Part shown: positions 52,992-61,804 of the stretch, piece after piece
Layout: every line of letters starts with the position of its first letter
How positions within the stretch are numbered: the stretch's first letter is position 1
Assembly (NCBI RefSeq): GCF_000429645.1
Contig: NZ_AUCG01000022.1
Span: 124,001-188,000 of the forward strand
Reading direction: 5' to 3'
Length of the DNA stretch: 64,000 nt
Source of the DNA: Niveispirillum irakense DSM 11586
GTDB taxonomy: Bacteria > Pseudomonadota > Alphaproteobacteria > Azospirillales > Azospirillaceae
The notes under the pieces: model-generated
Database searches by the model: none
The model's input: the letters and a program-made list of their open reading frames with translations, nothing else
What the model was told of the DNA's origin: nothing
Program-made: the position numbers and the translations under genes

Positions 52992-53828
52992 ATGACCAGC
53001 ATCGTCTCCTCCGACAGCGTCGCGCGTGGCAGCATGGGTGACCCGTTGCGCAGCCTGAAACGCATCGCCTCCAAACTCTGGAATCCCCGCGCCACCTCAC
53101 CCCTGCTGCTGTTGCTGTTGTGGGAGATCGGCGCCCGCACCGGGGTGATCCCGCCGCGTGTGCTGGCCGCCCCGTCGGCCGTGGTGGGCACCTTCATGGA
53201 CATGACCCTGTCGGGGGAACTGCCCTGGCATCTGGGCGTCTCCCTGCTGCGGGTGCTGGCCGGGCTGGCCATCGGGGTGGCGGTGGGTGCCGTCCTGGCG
53301 CTGGCCGCCGGCCTGACCCGCCGGGGCGAAGTGCTGGTCGACCCGCCCCTGCAGATGCTGCGCACCCTGCCGCTACTGGCCCTGGTGCCGCTGTTCATCG
53401 TCTGGTTCGGCATTGGTGAGACGCCCAAGATCGGGCTGATTGCACTGGGGGCCTTGTTCCCGGTTTATCTGAACCTTTTCAATGGCATCCGATCCGTTGA
53501 TGCCAAATTGGTTGAGGCGGCGCGGGTCTTCGGCCTGTCGCGGCGGGAATTGATCCGCCATGTCGTGCTGCCGGGGGCGGCACCGGGATTTCTGCTGGGC
53601 CTGCGCTATGCGCTGGGGGTGGCCTGGCTCTGCCTGGTAGTGGCCGAACAGATCAATGCCGCCAACGGCCTGGGGGCCCTGGTGAACAGCGCCCGTGATT
53701 TCCTGCGCACCGATGTGATCGTGCTCTGCCTGCTGGTCTATGCCGGCATCGGGCTGGCCGCCGATGCCCTGGTGCGGGCGCTGGAACGGCGTGCATTGGC
53801 CTGGCGTCCCTCTTTCCTGGAGAATTGA
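52992..53828 (+). CDS. ABC transporter permease, SsuC/TauC type
   Basis: A 278-residue inner-membrane permease with about six helices. The binding-protein-dependent signature is clear: EAARVFGLSRRELIRHVVLPGAAPGFLLGLRYALGVAWLCLVVAEQ (EAA loop and following helix). LQMLRTLPLLALVPLFIVWFGIGETPKIGLIALG is typical of sulfonate/nitrate/taurine permeases. ATG 52992 is favoured; GTG 52980 is an in-frame alternative. It opens the transport half of the organosulfur locus. Its partner ATPase, encoded next, lacks most of its catalytic domain, so the transporter may be non-functional unless another ATPase serves it. Confidence 0.88.
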   Translation: MTSIVSSDSVARGSMGDPLRSLKRIASKLWNPRATSPLLLLLLWEIGARTGVIPPRVLAAPSAVVGTFMDMTLSGELPWHLGVSLLRVLAGLAIGVAVGAVLALAAGLTRRGEVLVDPPLQMLRTLPLLALVPLFIVWFGIGETPKIGLIALGALFPVYLNLFNGIRSVDAKLVEAARVFGLSRRELIRHVVLPGAAPGFLLGLRYALGVAWLCLVVAEQINAANGLGALVNSARDFLRTDVIVLCLLVYAGIGLAADALVRALERRALAWRPSFLEN

Positions 53829-53831
53829 ACC

Positions 53832-54191
53832 ATGTCGGTCGCCAATCCCCGCCTGCGTCTGGTGAATGACAGCGAAGCCGCTGTGGAACCTGTCGTCCGC
53901 CTGCGCCAATTGAACCGCCATTTCGGCAAGAACCATATTCTACGTGACCTGGATCTGGATATCGGCAAGAGCGAGTTCATCGCCCTGCTGGGCCGGTCCG
54001 GCTCCGGCAAGACCACCCTGCTGAAGCTGCTGGCCGACCGCGTGCTGATGCTGGATCAGGGGCGCATCACCCTGGATGAGCCGGTGGCCGCCGCCCGCCC
54101 ACGCACCCTGGCCGATCCGCAGATACAGGCCCAGCGTACCCGCCTGCTGGCGCGGCTGGGCGTCACCCCCAAGGGAGAGGAGCGGCCATGA
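53832..54191 (+). pseudogene. ABC ATPase (SsuB-type) with large internal in-frame deletion
   Basis: Only 119 residues remain of a protein normally near 250. The N-terminus is intact: VVRLRQLNRHFGKNHILRDLDLDIGKSEFIALLGRSGSGKTTLLKLLA (Walker A at residues 54-61). The sequence then jumps to DRVLMLDQGRITLDEPVAAARPRTL, which belongs to the C-terminal end of SsuB-like ATPases. The Q-loop, signature LSGGQ, Walker B and H-loop are absent, so it cannot hydrolyse ATP. Reading frame is kept across the junction, at CTGCTGGCC (54027-54035). It starts four bases after the permease stop and overlaps the next gene (ATGA). Confidence 0.85.
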
Positions 54192-55252
54192 CCGGCGCCA
54201 CCATCACCCGCTTCCCGCGTGAGAATGCCCATGGCCCGCTGGATGATGCCATCCTGGCCGACCTGACGCAGCGCTTTGCCGCCACCGCCGGCCAGCATGA
54301 CCGCGACGCCATCTTCCCCATTGAGAATATCGCTCTGCTGCACCAGCATCGGCTGCTGGCCCAGCGCCTTCCCCACGCCACCATCCAGCCGCTGGCCCCC
54401 GGCGTGCCCGATGATGTGCCGGAAACGGCGCGCGTGCTGGTGGCCCTGCCCTTCCGCAAGGCAGGCCAGCCCTTTCCGCCCCGCCCCGCCGGCTGGCCCT
54501 TCAACCTGAAGCTGGTGCAGCTGGCCTCCAGCGGGATTGATTTCTATCCCGACTGGTTGTTCGAGGGGACGGCGGTGGCCTCTGCGCGCGGCACCTCGGC
54601 CAATGCGCTGGCGGAATTCGCCCTGGCCGGCATCTTCGCCGCGGCCAAGCGGCTGCCGGATATCTGGATCGACCATCCCGACCGCTGGGCACACCAGCCG
54701 CTGGCCACGGTGCGCGGGTCGGTGCTGGGGATTGTCGGGCTGGGGGCGGCGGGATCGGCACTGGCCCGGCTGGCCCTGGCATTGGGAATGCGGGTGCTGG
54801 CCGTGCGCCGCTCCGACCGGCCCTCGCCGGTGGCCGGGGCGGAACTGGCGGCTGACCTGCCCAACCTGTTCGCCCAGGCCGACCATCTGGTGCTGGCCGC
54901 CCCGCTGACGCCGGAAACCCACCATCTGGTCAATGATGCCCTGTTGCGCCATGCCAAGCCCGGCCTGCACCTGATCAATATCGCCCGCGGTGCGCTGGTG
55001 GATGATGATGCCCTGCTGGCCGCCCTGGAAGATGGCCGCCTGTCCCGCGCCACGCTGGATGTCACCCATCCCGAACCGCTGCCGGCGGGCCATCCCTTCT
55101 ATCATCATCCGCGCATCCGCCTGTCGCCGCACACATCGGTGCTGACGCCGGACCAGCGCGACAATCTGGCCGCCAAGGTGGCCGATAATCTGATCCGTTT
55201 CACGAACAACCAGCCGCTGGCCGATCTTGTCGACCGCCAGCGCGGCTATTGA
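54188..55252 (+). CDS. Chimera: acyl-CoA-dehydrogenase-like N-terminus fused to D-2-hydroxyacid dehydrogenase
   Basis: The 354-residue product has two unlike parts. Residues 1 to about 58 (DDAILADLTQRFAATAGQHD, IFPIENIALLHQHRLLA) are the helical start of an SfnB/DszC-like acyl-CoA dehydrogenase/monooxygenase. From about residue 60 it is a D-isomer-specific 2-hydroxyacid dehydrogenase: NAD motif GIVGLGAAGSALA (GLGAAG at 184-189) and catalytic Arg267 (NIARGAL), Glu296 (THPEPL) and His315 (SPHTS). The flavin enzyme's remaining 300 or so residues are missing. The junction is at CTGCTGGCC (54353-54361), the same nine bases as at the ABC-ATPase junction. The dehydrogenase half looks complete and may work; the fusion probably arose by an in-frame deletion. 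Confidence 0.75.
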   Translation: MTGATITRFPRENAHGPLDDAILADLTQRFAATAGQHDRDAIFPIENIALLHQHRLLAQRLPHATIQPLAPGVPDDVPETARVLVALPFRKAGQPFPPRPAGWPFNLKLVQLASSGIDFYPDWLFEGTAVASARGTSANALAEFALAGIFAAAKRLPDIWIDHPDRWAHQPLATVRGSVLGIVGLGAAGSALARLALALGMRVLAVRRSDRPSPVAGAELAADLPNLFAQADHLVLAAPLTPETHHLVNDALLRHAKPGLHLINIARGALVDDDALLAALEDGRLSRATLDVTHPEPLPAGHPFYHHPRIRLSPHTSVLTPDQRDNLAAKVADNLIRFTNNQPLADLVDRQRGY

Positions 55253-55265
55253 TGGAGCCCCCGCC

Positions 55266-56114
55266 ATGAGCCTTCGCCTCGCCGTCCGGCGCAACAATCC
55301 GGCTGACACCAGCCCAGAGGCCCCCTTCATCCTGCCGCGCCCGGTGGAGCTGACCAATCTGGACTGGCGCAGCGCCGTGCCGCGCTACCCCGATATCGAA
55401 CAGGAACGGCTTTACCGCAAGCAGCGGCTGGCCGCCTCCTTCCGCCTGTTCGCCCGCTATGGTTTCGACATGGGCGGGGCCGGGCATATCACCGCGCGCG
55501 ATTCCGAACATCCCGACCATTTCTGGGTCAATCCGGCGGGTGTTTTCTTCGGCCATGTCCGGGTGCGCGACCTGCTGCTGGTCAACCATCATGGCGAGAT
55601 TGTGCAGGGCAAGGGCCTGTTGAACCGTGCGGCCTTTGCCATCCATTCCGAACTGCACAAGGCCCGCCCCGACGTGATTGCCGCCGCGCACAGCCACGGC
55701 ATCTATGGCAAGGCCTGGTCCAGCCTGGGCCGGTTGCTGGACCCGCTGACGCAGGATAGCTGCGCCTTCTATCAGGATCATGTGATCTTCCGCGATTTCA
55801 GCGGTGTGGTGCTGGACAGCAGCGAGGGGGAGCGCATTGCCGAGGCGTTGGGCGACAAATCCGCCGCCATCCTGCAGAATCATGGTTTCCTGACCGTGGG
55901 CAACAGCGTGGATGGTGCCGTCTGGCGCTATATCGCCTTTGAAAATGCCGCCCATGCCCAGCTGCTGGCCGAAGCCGCCGGCAAGCCGCAGGTGCTGTCG
56001 CATGAGGTGGCCAGCCACACCAACGGACAGGTGGGCAAGGAAACCGGCTCCTGGTTCTCCTTCCAGCCGCTGTTTGATCTGATTGCCCGCGAAGAACCGG
56101 ACCTGTTCGAATGA
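55266..56114 (+). CDS. Class II aldolase/adducin-family protein
   Basis: A 282-residue zinc-dependent class II aldolase/adducin protein. Metal motif His142-Ser-His144 in AAAHSHGIYGKAW, a further His in ILQNHGFLTVG, and the conserved ITARD and WVNPAG segments. Such enzymes cleave or decarboxylate small hydroxy acids or sugar phosphates, or serve as decarboxylases. ATG 55266 is used, 13 bases after the dehydrogenase stop. It lies between the chimera and the binding-protein gene in an ABC organosulfur operon; with the 2-hydroxyacid dehydrogenase it could process the carbon part released from the sulfur substrate. Start and function are supported by motif only. Confidence 0.8.
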   Translation: MSLRLAVRRNNPADTSPEAPFILPRPVELTNLDWRSAVPRYPDIEQERLYRKQRLAASFRLFARYGFDMGGAGHITARDSEHPDHFWVNPAGVFFGHVRVRDLLLVNHHGEIVQGKGLLNRAAFAIHSELHKARPDVIAAAHSHGIYGKAWSSLGRLLDPLTQDSCAFYQDHVIFRDFSGVVLDSSEGERIAEALGDKSAAILQNHGFLTVGNSVDGAVWRYIAFENAAHAQLLAEAAGKPQVLSHEVASHTNGQVGKETGSWFSFQPLFDLIAREEPDLFE

Positions 56115-57118
56115 CGGCAGCCTTCATTCTCCCCCGCCGGTCGCTGCTGCTGGGTGGCCTGTCGCTGCTGGCGCTGGCCGGTTGCGGCAAGGAGGCGCCG
56201 CCGTCGCAAAAGGCCAGCAGTGCCGGTGCCGATGCGGGGGCGGCCAGCTTACGCATCGGCACCTATCGCGGCCAGTATCAGGAGTTTTTCGGCGAAGCCG
56301 GGGTCGGTCAGTTCCCCTATGGCGTCAGCTATTCCTATTTCGCCGGCGGCAACCTGATTGCGGAAGCGATCAATGGCGGCTCCATCGATCTGGGCAGCAT
56401 GAGCGAGATACCGCCAATCTTCATCGCCTCGGCCAATGCGCCGATGCGGCTGGTCGCCACCATCAAGGGGGAAGTGACGTCGCAGGTGGTACTGGTGCCG
56501 GAGAAATCCGCCATCCAGACGGTGGCGGATTTGAAGGGCAAGCGCATCGGCTATGTCCGCGCCACCACCTCCCATTACATCCTGCTGCGGCTGTTGCAGG
56601 AAGCCGGCATCGGCTGGGGCGATATCACGCCCGTGGCCCTGTCGCCGCAGGATGGGCTGGCCGCCTTTGGGCGGGGCGATCTGGATGCCTGGATCATCTA
56701 TGGCGTGCAGGGCAGCCAGGCCCGCCTGACCTATAAGGCGCGGGTGCTGACCGACGGGCGGGGCCGCCTGTCCGGCAATTACGTCTTCGCTGCCTCCACC
56801 ACCGCACTGGCGGATGAAGGCAAGCGCAAGGCCATTGCCGATTTCCTGCACCGGGTCACCCGTGCCTATGCATGGGCCGACCAGAACCCGGAGGCCTGGG
56901 CGGCCCGGCTGTCCAAGGAAACCGGGGTGGCACCGGAAATTTTCCTGCTGCAGCACCGGGAACGGGATCGCCCCTATGAACTGGCCAAGGTGGAACCGGA
57001 AGCCATCCAGTCGCAGCAGTAGGTGGCCGACGCCTTCGCCGATGCCGGCCTGATCCCGGCCAAGATCAACGTGGCCAAGCTGTGGGACGACCGGTTGAAC
57101 GGGTTGCTGGCGGGGTGA
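56111..57118 (+). pseudogene. ABC sulfonate/aliphatic-type substrate-binding lipoprotein with in-frame TAG
   Basis: The coding frame runs from ATG 56111 to TGA 57116-57118, 335 codons, but codon 304 (57020-57022) is TAG. Translation would give 303 residues. The first part is an SsuA/TauA-like periplasmic binding protein: lipobox LALAGC (Cys25), RIGTYRGQ, GGSIDLGSMSEIPPIFIAS, VVLVPEKSAIQTVADLKGKRIGYVR, and AFGRGDLDAWIIYGVQG. The 31 residues after the TAG, VADAFADAGLIPAKINVAKL to the end, are the normal last helix of the family, so a CAG-to-TAG change is likely. The truncated protein may be unstable or have reduced function. The gene overlaps the aldolase stop. Confidence 0.85.
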
Positions 57119-57144
57119 GGGGGGGGAGCCGTCCACCACCACTC

Positions 57145-57228
57145 CCGTCACCCCGGCGAAGGCCGGGGTCCAGTATCGTTGAGCGAAGCGCCTGTGACCC
57201 TGGACCCCGGCCTTCGCCGGGGTGACGG
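57145..57228. repeat. Dispersed palindromic repeat, copy 2
   Basis: Starts CCGTCACCCCGGCGAAGGCC and ends with the near-complement CCTTCGCCGGGGTGACGG, with a short asymmetric middle (GCGAAGCGCC). It is the best-preserved of three copies. The rest of 57119-57384 is AT-rich, probably the promoter of the TonB receptor gene. Confidence 0.8.
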
Positions 57229-57384
57229 TTGAGAGTAGTGAAGCATAGAAATCAGTATCCGTGAAAACATCAAAACAAACAAAACCCATTAACACCCCCA
57301 AACAAACCCTAAAATCTTATTCGATTTTAATCCAAAACCCCTTCCCCCACACTCTCACCATCATCATTTCTTCTTGAGGCTTTC

Positions 57385-59565
57385 ATGTCTTCCGCCCGTC
57401 CCGCCACCCGCCCCATTGCCCGTATTTCCGGGGCGTTTATGCTCTGCACCGCCACATCCCTGCTCGCCCTGGGCTGTGCGCAGGCGCAGGACGTGCCGGT
57501 GCAGACGGCGGATGCGGCCGCCGGGGTGGAAGAAATCATCGTCACCGCCGAGCGGCGGGAGGCGGATTTGCAGAAGACGGCCATCGCCATTTCCGCCTTC
57601 AGCGCCACGCGGCTGGAGGAACGGGACACAAGGTCCATCCGTGATCTGGCTGGCCAGATTCCCAATTTCAACGTCGCCCGCGTCACCATCGGCTATACCA
57701 CGCAGACCTTCGCGCTGCGCGGCATCGGGGAGGCTGACCCGATCGGGGAGCCCGCCGTCTCCGTCTATGTCGATGATGTTTATATCCCGCGTCAGATCGG
57801 TTCCATGACCGATTTCAATGATGTGGAGCGGGTGGAGGTGCTGCGCGGGCCGCAGGGCACGCTCTATGGCCGCAACAGCTCCGCCGGGGCCCTGCGCGTC
57901 ATCACCCGCCAGCCGGACAATGACGCCCATGTCGCTGCCGAACTGTCAGCCGGCAATTATGGTGCCGTACAGGGGCGCGCCACGGTCAGCGGGCCGCTGG
58001 TGCAGGACAAGCTCTATGCCAGCCTGTCCTACCTGCATAATTCCCGCGATGGCGTGACCTACAACGCCACGCTGGGCAAGGACGTCAACAACATCGACGT
58101 CAATGCCGTGCGGCTCAAGCTGCGCGCCACGCCGACGGAAAAGCTGGATATCGACCTGACGCTGGATTACCTGCGCGACCGCAGCGACACGCGGGGATAT
58201 GTGCCGGTGAATCAGCCCGGCGGCTTCAATCCCTATCGCACCTATTCAGAGGTGGAACCCTATAACAAGCTGGACCAGGGCGGTGGATCACTGCGCGCGA
58301 GCTATGCCCTGTCGGATGAACTGTCGCTGAAATCCATCACCGCCTATCGCGGCTTCAACCAGCCGGTGGATTACGAGAATGACGGCACCGCCGCCATGAT
58401 CCAGAAGAACCTGATCACCTATAATGATCAGTATGCCACCCAGGAATTCCAGCTGAACGGTGATTACGACAAGGTCAGCTTCACCACCGGCGCCTTTTAT
58501 CTTTATGAGCGGTTTGATGTGGAGCGGGATGGCTTCACCCGCCAGGGCCCGCTGGCCACGTCCAGCGTCCGCCGCGAAGGGGCGTATAATATCACCAAGA
58601 CCAACAGTGTCGCCCTGTTCGGGCAGGCAACCTGGCACGCCACCGACCGGCTGAACCTGACCGCCGGCCTGCGCTATACGCGGGAAAAGAAGAATTTCCG
58701 CTTCGATAACAAGCTGATCGACGCGGACCGCCGCATCATCGGCCAATCCATCGCCGGTGAGGCGACGCGGCGCTGGAACTCCGTGACCCCGAAGCTGACG
58801 GTGGAATATCAGGCCACTGACAATGCGCTGGTCTATGCGACATATGCCCAGGGCTTCAAGGCCGGCGGCTTCGACAACCGCGCCACCCTGACCGTGGACG
58901 CCCAGCGCGGCTTCGACCCGGAAAAGGTGAAGAATTACGAAGCCGGCATCAAGGCCGACTGGCTGGACAAGCGGCTGCGCACCAACCTTGCCGCCTTCTA
59001 TAATGATTACACCGACCTGCAGGTCAGCGCCTATGACCCGGACGTGTTCCGGTCGCGGCGCGGCAATGCGGCGTCGGCCGAAACCTATGGCGTGGAGTTG
59101 GAGCTGGAGGCGCGGCTGCTGGAAAACCTGTCCTGGCAGGCATCCGGCGGCTGGCTGCACGCAAAGTACGATACGTACAAGGGGGCCGGCGGCGTGGGCG
59201 TGAATGCCGATGGCAATGATCTGCCCAGCGCGCCGCGCCTCTCGCTCTCCAGCAGCGTGACCTGGACCATCAGCGAAGACTTGTCGGGCGGCACGCTGAC
59301 CGGCAATCTCAATGGCCAGTATCAGACGAAGAACTACGCCTCCGCCCTGAACCGGCTGGCCGAGAAGATACCCAACCAGGGCTATCTGAATGCCGGCATC
59401 AACTGGGCGCAGAATGGCGGCCCCTGGTCGCTGGGGGCAACGGTGAAGAACCTGACGGATGAGGATCATGTGGTCGGCGTCGGCTACACGCCCGCCGTCG
59501 GCATCCATTATGTCAACATCGCCGATCCGCGGACCTGGCTGGTCACGCTGCGCTATCGGCTGTGA
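57385..59565 (+). CDS. TonB-dependent receptor (organosulfur locus)
   Basis: A 726-residue receptor: signal peptide to about residue 35 (GCAQAQ), TonB box VEEIIVTAERREADLQKT, plug with FALRGIGE, VERVEVLRGPQGTLYGRNSSAGALRVIT, and a barrel ending TWLVTLRYRL. This plug form (ERREADLQKT...GPQGTLYGRNS) is the common sphingomonad type. It starts a second transcription block after the repeat at 57145; a cysteine-dioxygenase-like gene follows 15 bases after its stop. An organosulfur ligand is inferred from the context. Confidence 0.9.
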   Translation: MSSARPATRPIARISGAFMLCTATSLLALGCAQAQDVPVQTADAAAGVEEIIVTAERREADLQKTAIAISAFSATRLEERDTRSIRDLAGQIPNFNVARVTIGYTTQTFALRGIGEADPIGEPAVSVYVDDVYIPRQIGSMTDFNDVERVEVLRGPQGTLYGRNSSAGALRVITRQPDNDAHVAAELSAGNYGAVQGRATVSGPLVQDKLYASLSYLHNSRDGVTYNATLGKDVNNIDVNAVRLKLRATPTEKLDIDLTLDYLRDRSDTRGYVPVNQPGGFNPYRTYSEVEPYNKLDQGGGSLRASYALSDELSLKSITAYRGFNQPVDYENDGTAAMIQKNLITYNDQYATQEFQLNGDYDKVSFTTGAFYLYERFDVERDGFTRQGPLATSSVRREGAYNITKTNSVALFGQATWHATDRLNLTAGLRYTREKKNFRFDNKLIDADRRIIGQSIAGEATRRWNSVTPKLTVEYQATDNALVYATYAQGFKAGGFDNRATLTVDAQRGFDPEKVKNYEAGIKADWLDKRLRTNLAAFYNDYTDLQVSAYDPDVFRSRRGNAASAETYGVELELEARLLENLSWQASGGWLHAKYDTYKGAGGVGVNADGNDLPSAPRLSLSSSVTWTISEDLSGGTLTGNLNGQYQTKNYASALNRLAEKIPNQGYLNAGINWAQNGGPWSLGATVKNLTDEDHVVGVGYTPAVGIHYVNIADPRTWLVTLRYRL

Positions 59566-59580
59566 GCGGGGAGACAGCAT

Positions 59581-60204
59581 ATGAGCCAACAGCCCCCCAT
59601 TCCCAAGCGTCTGGCCCGTTTCGTTACCGAACTGACCCGGCTGCTGGAAACAGACCGGTCCGAGGCGGCCTTGCTGGACGCCACCGCCCCGCTGCTGGGC
59701 GATCTGGTGGCCCAGGATGATTGGTTGCCCGACGCCTACACCGTGCCGGACCCGGAACGTTACCGCCAATTCCTGCTCTACCGCGATCCGCAGGCGCGTT
59801 TTTCCGTGGTCAGTTTCGTCTGGGGGCCGAACCAGGGCACGCCGGTGCATGACCATACGGTCTGGGGTCTGGTCGGTGTGCTGCGCGGATCGGAAATCTC
59901 CCAGGGCTTTACTGTCGGCCCCGCCGGGCCGCTGGTAACCAAGGGGCTGCCGCACCGGTTGAACCCCGGTGATGTGGAAAAACTCTCCCCCCTGGAAGGC
60001 GATATTCACCGCGTCATCAATGCGGAAGCCGACCGTACCACCATCAGCATCCATGTCTATGGCGCGGATATCGGGGCGGTGCGGCGCTGGACCTATCCGG
60101 GCGACGGGCAGCCGCGCAAGCCCTTCATCTCCGGCTATTCCAACGATGACCGGACACCGCCCTTCACCCTTTCCTCCTTTCGCCCGCTGGAGCTTGCCCG
60201 ATGA
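59581..60204 (+). CDS. Cysteine dioxygenase-type cupin (thiol dioxygenase)
   Basis: A 207-residue cupin of the cysteine dioxygenase family. Iron ligands are His90 and His92 (VHDHTVW) and His143 (DIHRV). FVWGPNQGTPVHDH is the family signature. The enzyme adds O2 to a thiol to give a sulfinate; a 3-mercaptopropionate or other thiol substrate is possible, as bacterial members vary. The protein length and lack of a signal peptide are as usual. It lies next to a multi-rhodanese gene (ATGA overlap at 60201-60204), which favours a role in oxidising organic thiols for sulfur release. Confidence 0.87.
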   Translation: MSQQPPIPKRLARFVTELTRLLETDRSEAALLDATAPLLGDLVAQDDWLPDAYTVPDPERYRQFLLYRDPQARFSVVSFVWGPNQGTPVHDHTVWGLVGVLRGSEISQGFTVGPAGPLVTKGLPHRLNPGDVEKLSPLEGDIHRVINAEADRTTISIHVYGADIGAVRRWTYPGDGQPRKPFISGYSNDDRTPPFTLSSFRPLELAR

Positions 60205-61784
60205 CCGCCCCCCGCACCGCCCTGCCCGCCGATATCAGGCTGGCCCTGCTGGCAAGGCAGGAAATCGCCCTGATCGATCTGCGGGAAGAGGATGCCTTTG
60301 CCCAGGCACATCCTTTGTTCGCCGCTAATTTCCCCCTTTCACGGCTGGAACTGGAAGCCTGGGACCGCATCCCCCGCCGGAACACCGCCATCGTCGTTTA
60401 TGACGATGATGGCAGCCTGACCGGACGCGGCGTGGATGTGCTGGAACGGCTGGGCTATCTGGATGTGCGGGTGCTGAAAGGCGGGCTGGATGGTTGGCGC
60501 GCGGCGGGCGGGGAGATTTTCCGCGACGTGAATGTGCCGTCCAAGTCGTTCGGCGAACTGGTGGAATCCCGCGTTCACACCCCTTCCCTGCCGGCACCGG
60601 AGGTAAAGGCCCTGCTGGACAGCGGGGCCGATCTGGTGGTGCTGGATGCCCGCCGGTTTGAGGAATACCGCACCATGAGCATCCCCACCGGCATCAGCGT
60701 GCCGGGGGCGGAACTGGTGCTGCGGGCCCCGTTGATTGCCCCGGATCCGGCCACCACCATCATCGTCAATTGCGCCGGCCGCACCCGCAGCCTGATCGGC
60801 ACGCAATCGCTGCGCAATGCCGGCCTGCCCAACCCGGTTTATGCCCTGCGCAACGGCACCATCGGCTGGACACTGGCTGGCCAGAAACTGGACCATGGCC
60901 AGGAACGCAGCTTCCCGGAAGCGGATGGGGAAGCGGTTGCCCAGGCCAAGGCACGGGCCCGCGATGTCGCCTATCGCGCCGGGGTGCGCTGGATCAACCC
61001 GGCGGAACTGGCCGTGCTGGCTGCTGACCGCACCCGCACCACCTACCGGCTGGATGTGCGCACGCCGCAGGAATATGCCGATGGCCATCTGCAGGGATTC
61101 CGCAGCGCGCCGGGTGGCCAGTTGGTGCAGGAAACCGACCATTCCGCCCCGGTACGGGGGGCGCGCATCGTGCTGTTCGACACGCTGTCCAGTCGGGCCG
61201 ACATGTCGGCTTCCTGGTTGGCGCAGATGGGCTGGGAAGTGCTGGTGCTGGAAAATGTACCGGCAGACGCGCTGAGCGAGGTTGGCCCCAACCGCATCCA
61301 CCATCCCGATCCCGGCCATGTCACCCAGATCAGCCCGGATCATCTGGCCCGCCTGCTGGAAGAAGGGCCGGTGACGTTGCTGGATTTCGCGCCCAGCCCC
61401 GCCTATCGCCGCGGGCATATCGATGGGGCGCGGTTCATCATCCGCGTCCGGCTGGAACAGGATCTCTCCCCCGCCGATGTGCGCGGGGCCCTGGTGCTGA
61501 CCTCCCCCGACGGGTTGCTGGCCCGCTTCGCGGCGGCTGAGGTGGCAAGCCTGACCGGCAAGCCGCCGCTGGTGCTGGAAGGCGGCACCCAGGCCTGGAC
61601 CGCCGCCGGCAAGTCGCTGGCCAACGGCACCGGCGCGCCGCTTTCCGCCTTCGACGATGTCTATCGCCGTCCCTATGAGGGCACGGACAACCCGGCCAGC
61701 GCCATGCAGGCCTACCTGGATTGGGAGTTCGGACTGGTGGAGCAGCTGCGCCGCGACGGCACCCACGGTTTCTACGTCATTTGA
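60201..61784 (+). CDS. Multi-domain rhodanese-related sulfurtransferase
   Basis: A 527-residue protein with four rhodanese-like modules, about residues 10-110, 125-240, 265-375 and 390-500. Only the second has an active cysteine: Cys191 in IIVNCAGRTRS. The matching positions in the others read VVYDDDGS, VLFDTLSSRA and VLTSPDG, so they are inactive or structural. Such proteins carry persulfide sulfur between enzymes. It is coupled to the cysteine-dioxygenase-type gene upstream and is followed by GST and SsuD-like genes, so it probably handles sulfane sulfur or sulfite released from the substrate. Confidence 0.88.
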   Translation: MTAPRTALPADIRLALLARQEIALIDLREEDAFAQAHPLFAANFPLSRLELEAWDRIPRRNTAIVVYDDDGSLTGRGVDVLERLGYLDVRVLKGGLDGWRAAGGEIFRDVNVPSKSFGELVESRVHTPSLPAPEVKALLDSGADLVVLDARRFEEYRTMSIPTGISVPGAELVLRAPLIAPDPATTIIVNCAGRTRSLIGTQSLRNAGLPNPVYALRNGTIGWTLAGQKLDHGQERSFPEADGEAVAQAKARARDVAYRAGVRWINPAELAVLAADRTRTTYRLDVRTPQEYADGHLQGFRSAPGGQLVQETDHSAPVRGARIVLFDTLSSRADMSASWLAQMGWEVLVLENVPADALSEVGPNRIHHPDPGHVTQISPDHLARLLEEGPVTLLDFAPSPAYRRGHIDGARFIIRVRLEQDLSPADVRGALVLTSPDGLLARFAAAEVASLTGKPPLVLEGGTQAWTAAGKSLANGTGAPLSAFDDVYRRPYEGTDNPASAMQAYLDWEFGLVEQLRRDGTHGFYVI

Positions 61785-61804
61785 TCTGCGATTGGGGATC
61801 AACC

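Noticed and set aside
57020-57022. TAG read as pyrrolysine or programmed readthrough
   Set aside because: No pyrrolysine system is expected in this group of bacteria, and three other lesions in the same operon make simple decay or error more likely.
58288-60054. Long minus-strand open frame of 588 codons opposite the TonB receptor and thiol dioxygenase genes
   Set aside because: Antisense shadow: low-complexity composition, no ribosome site, and the plus strand encodes well recognised proteins.
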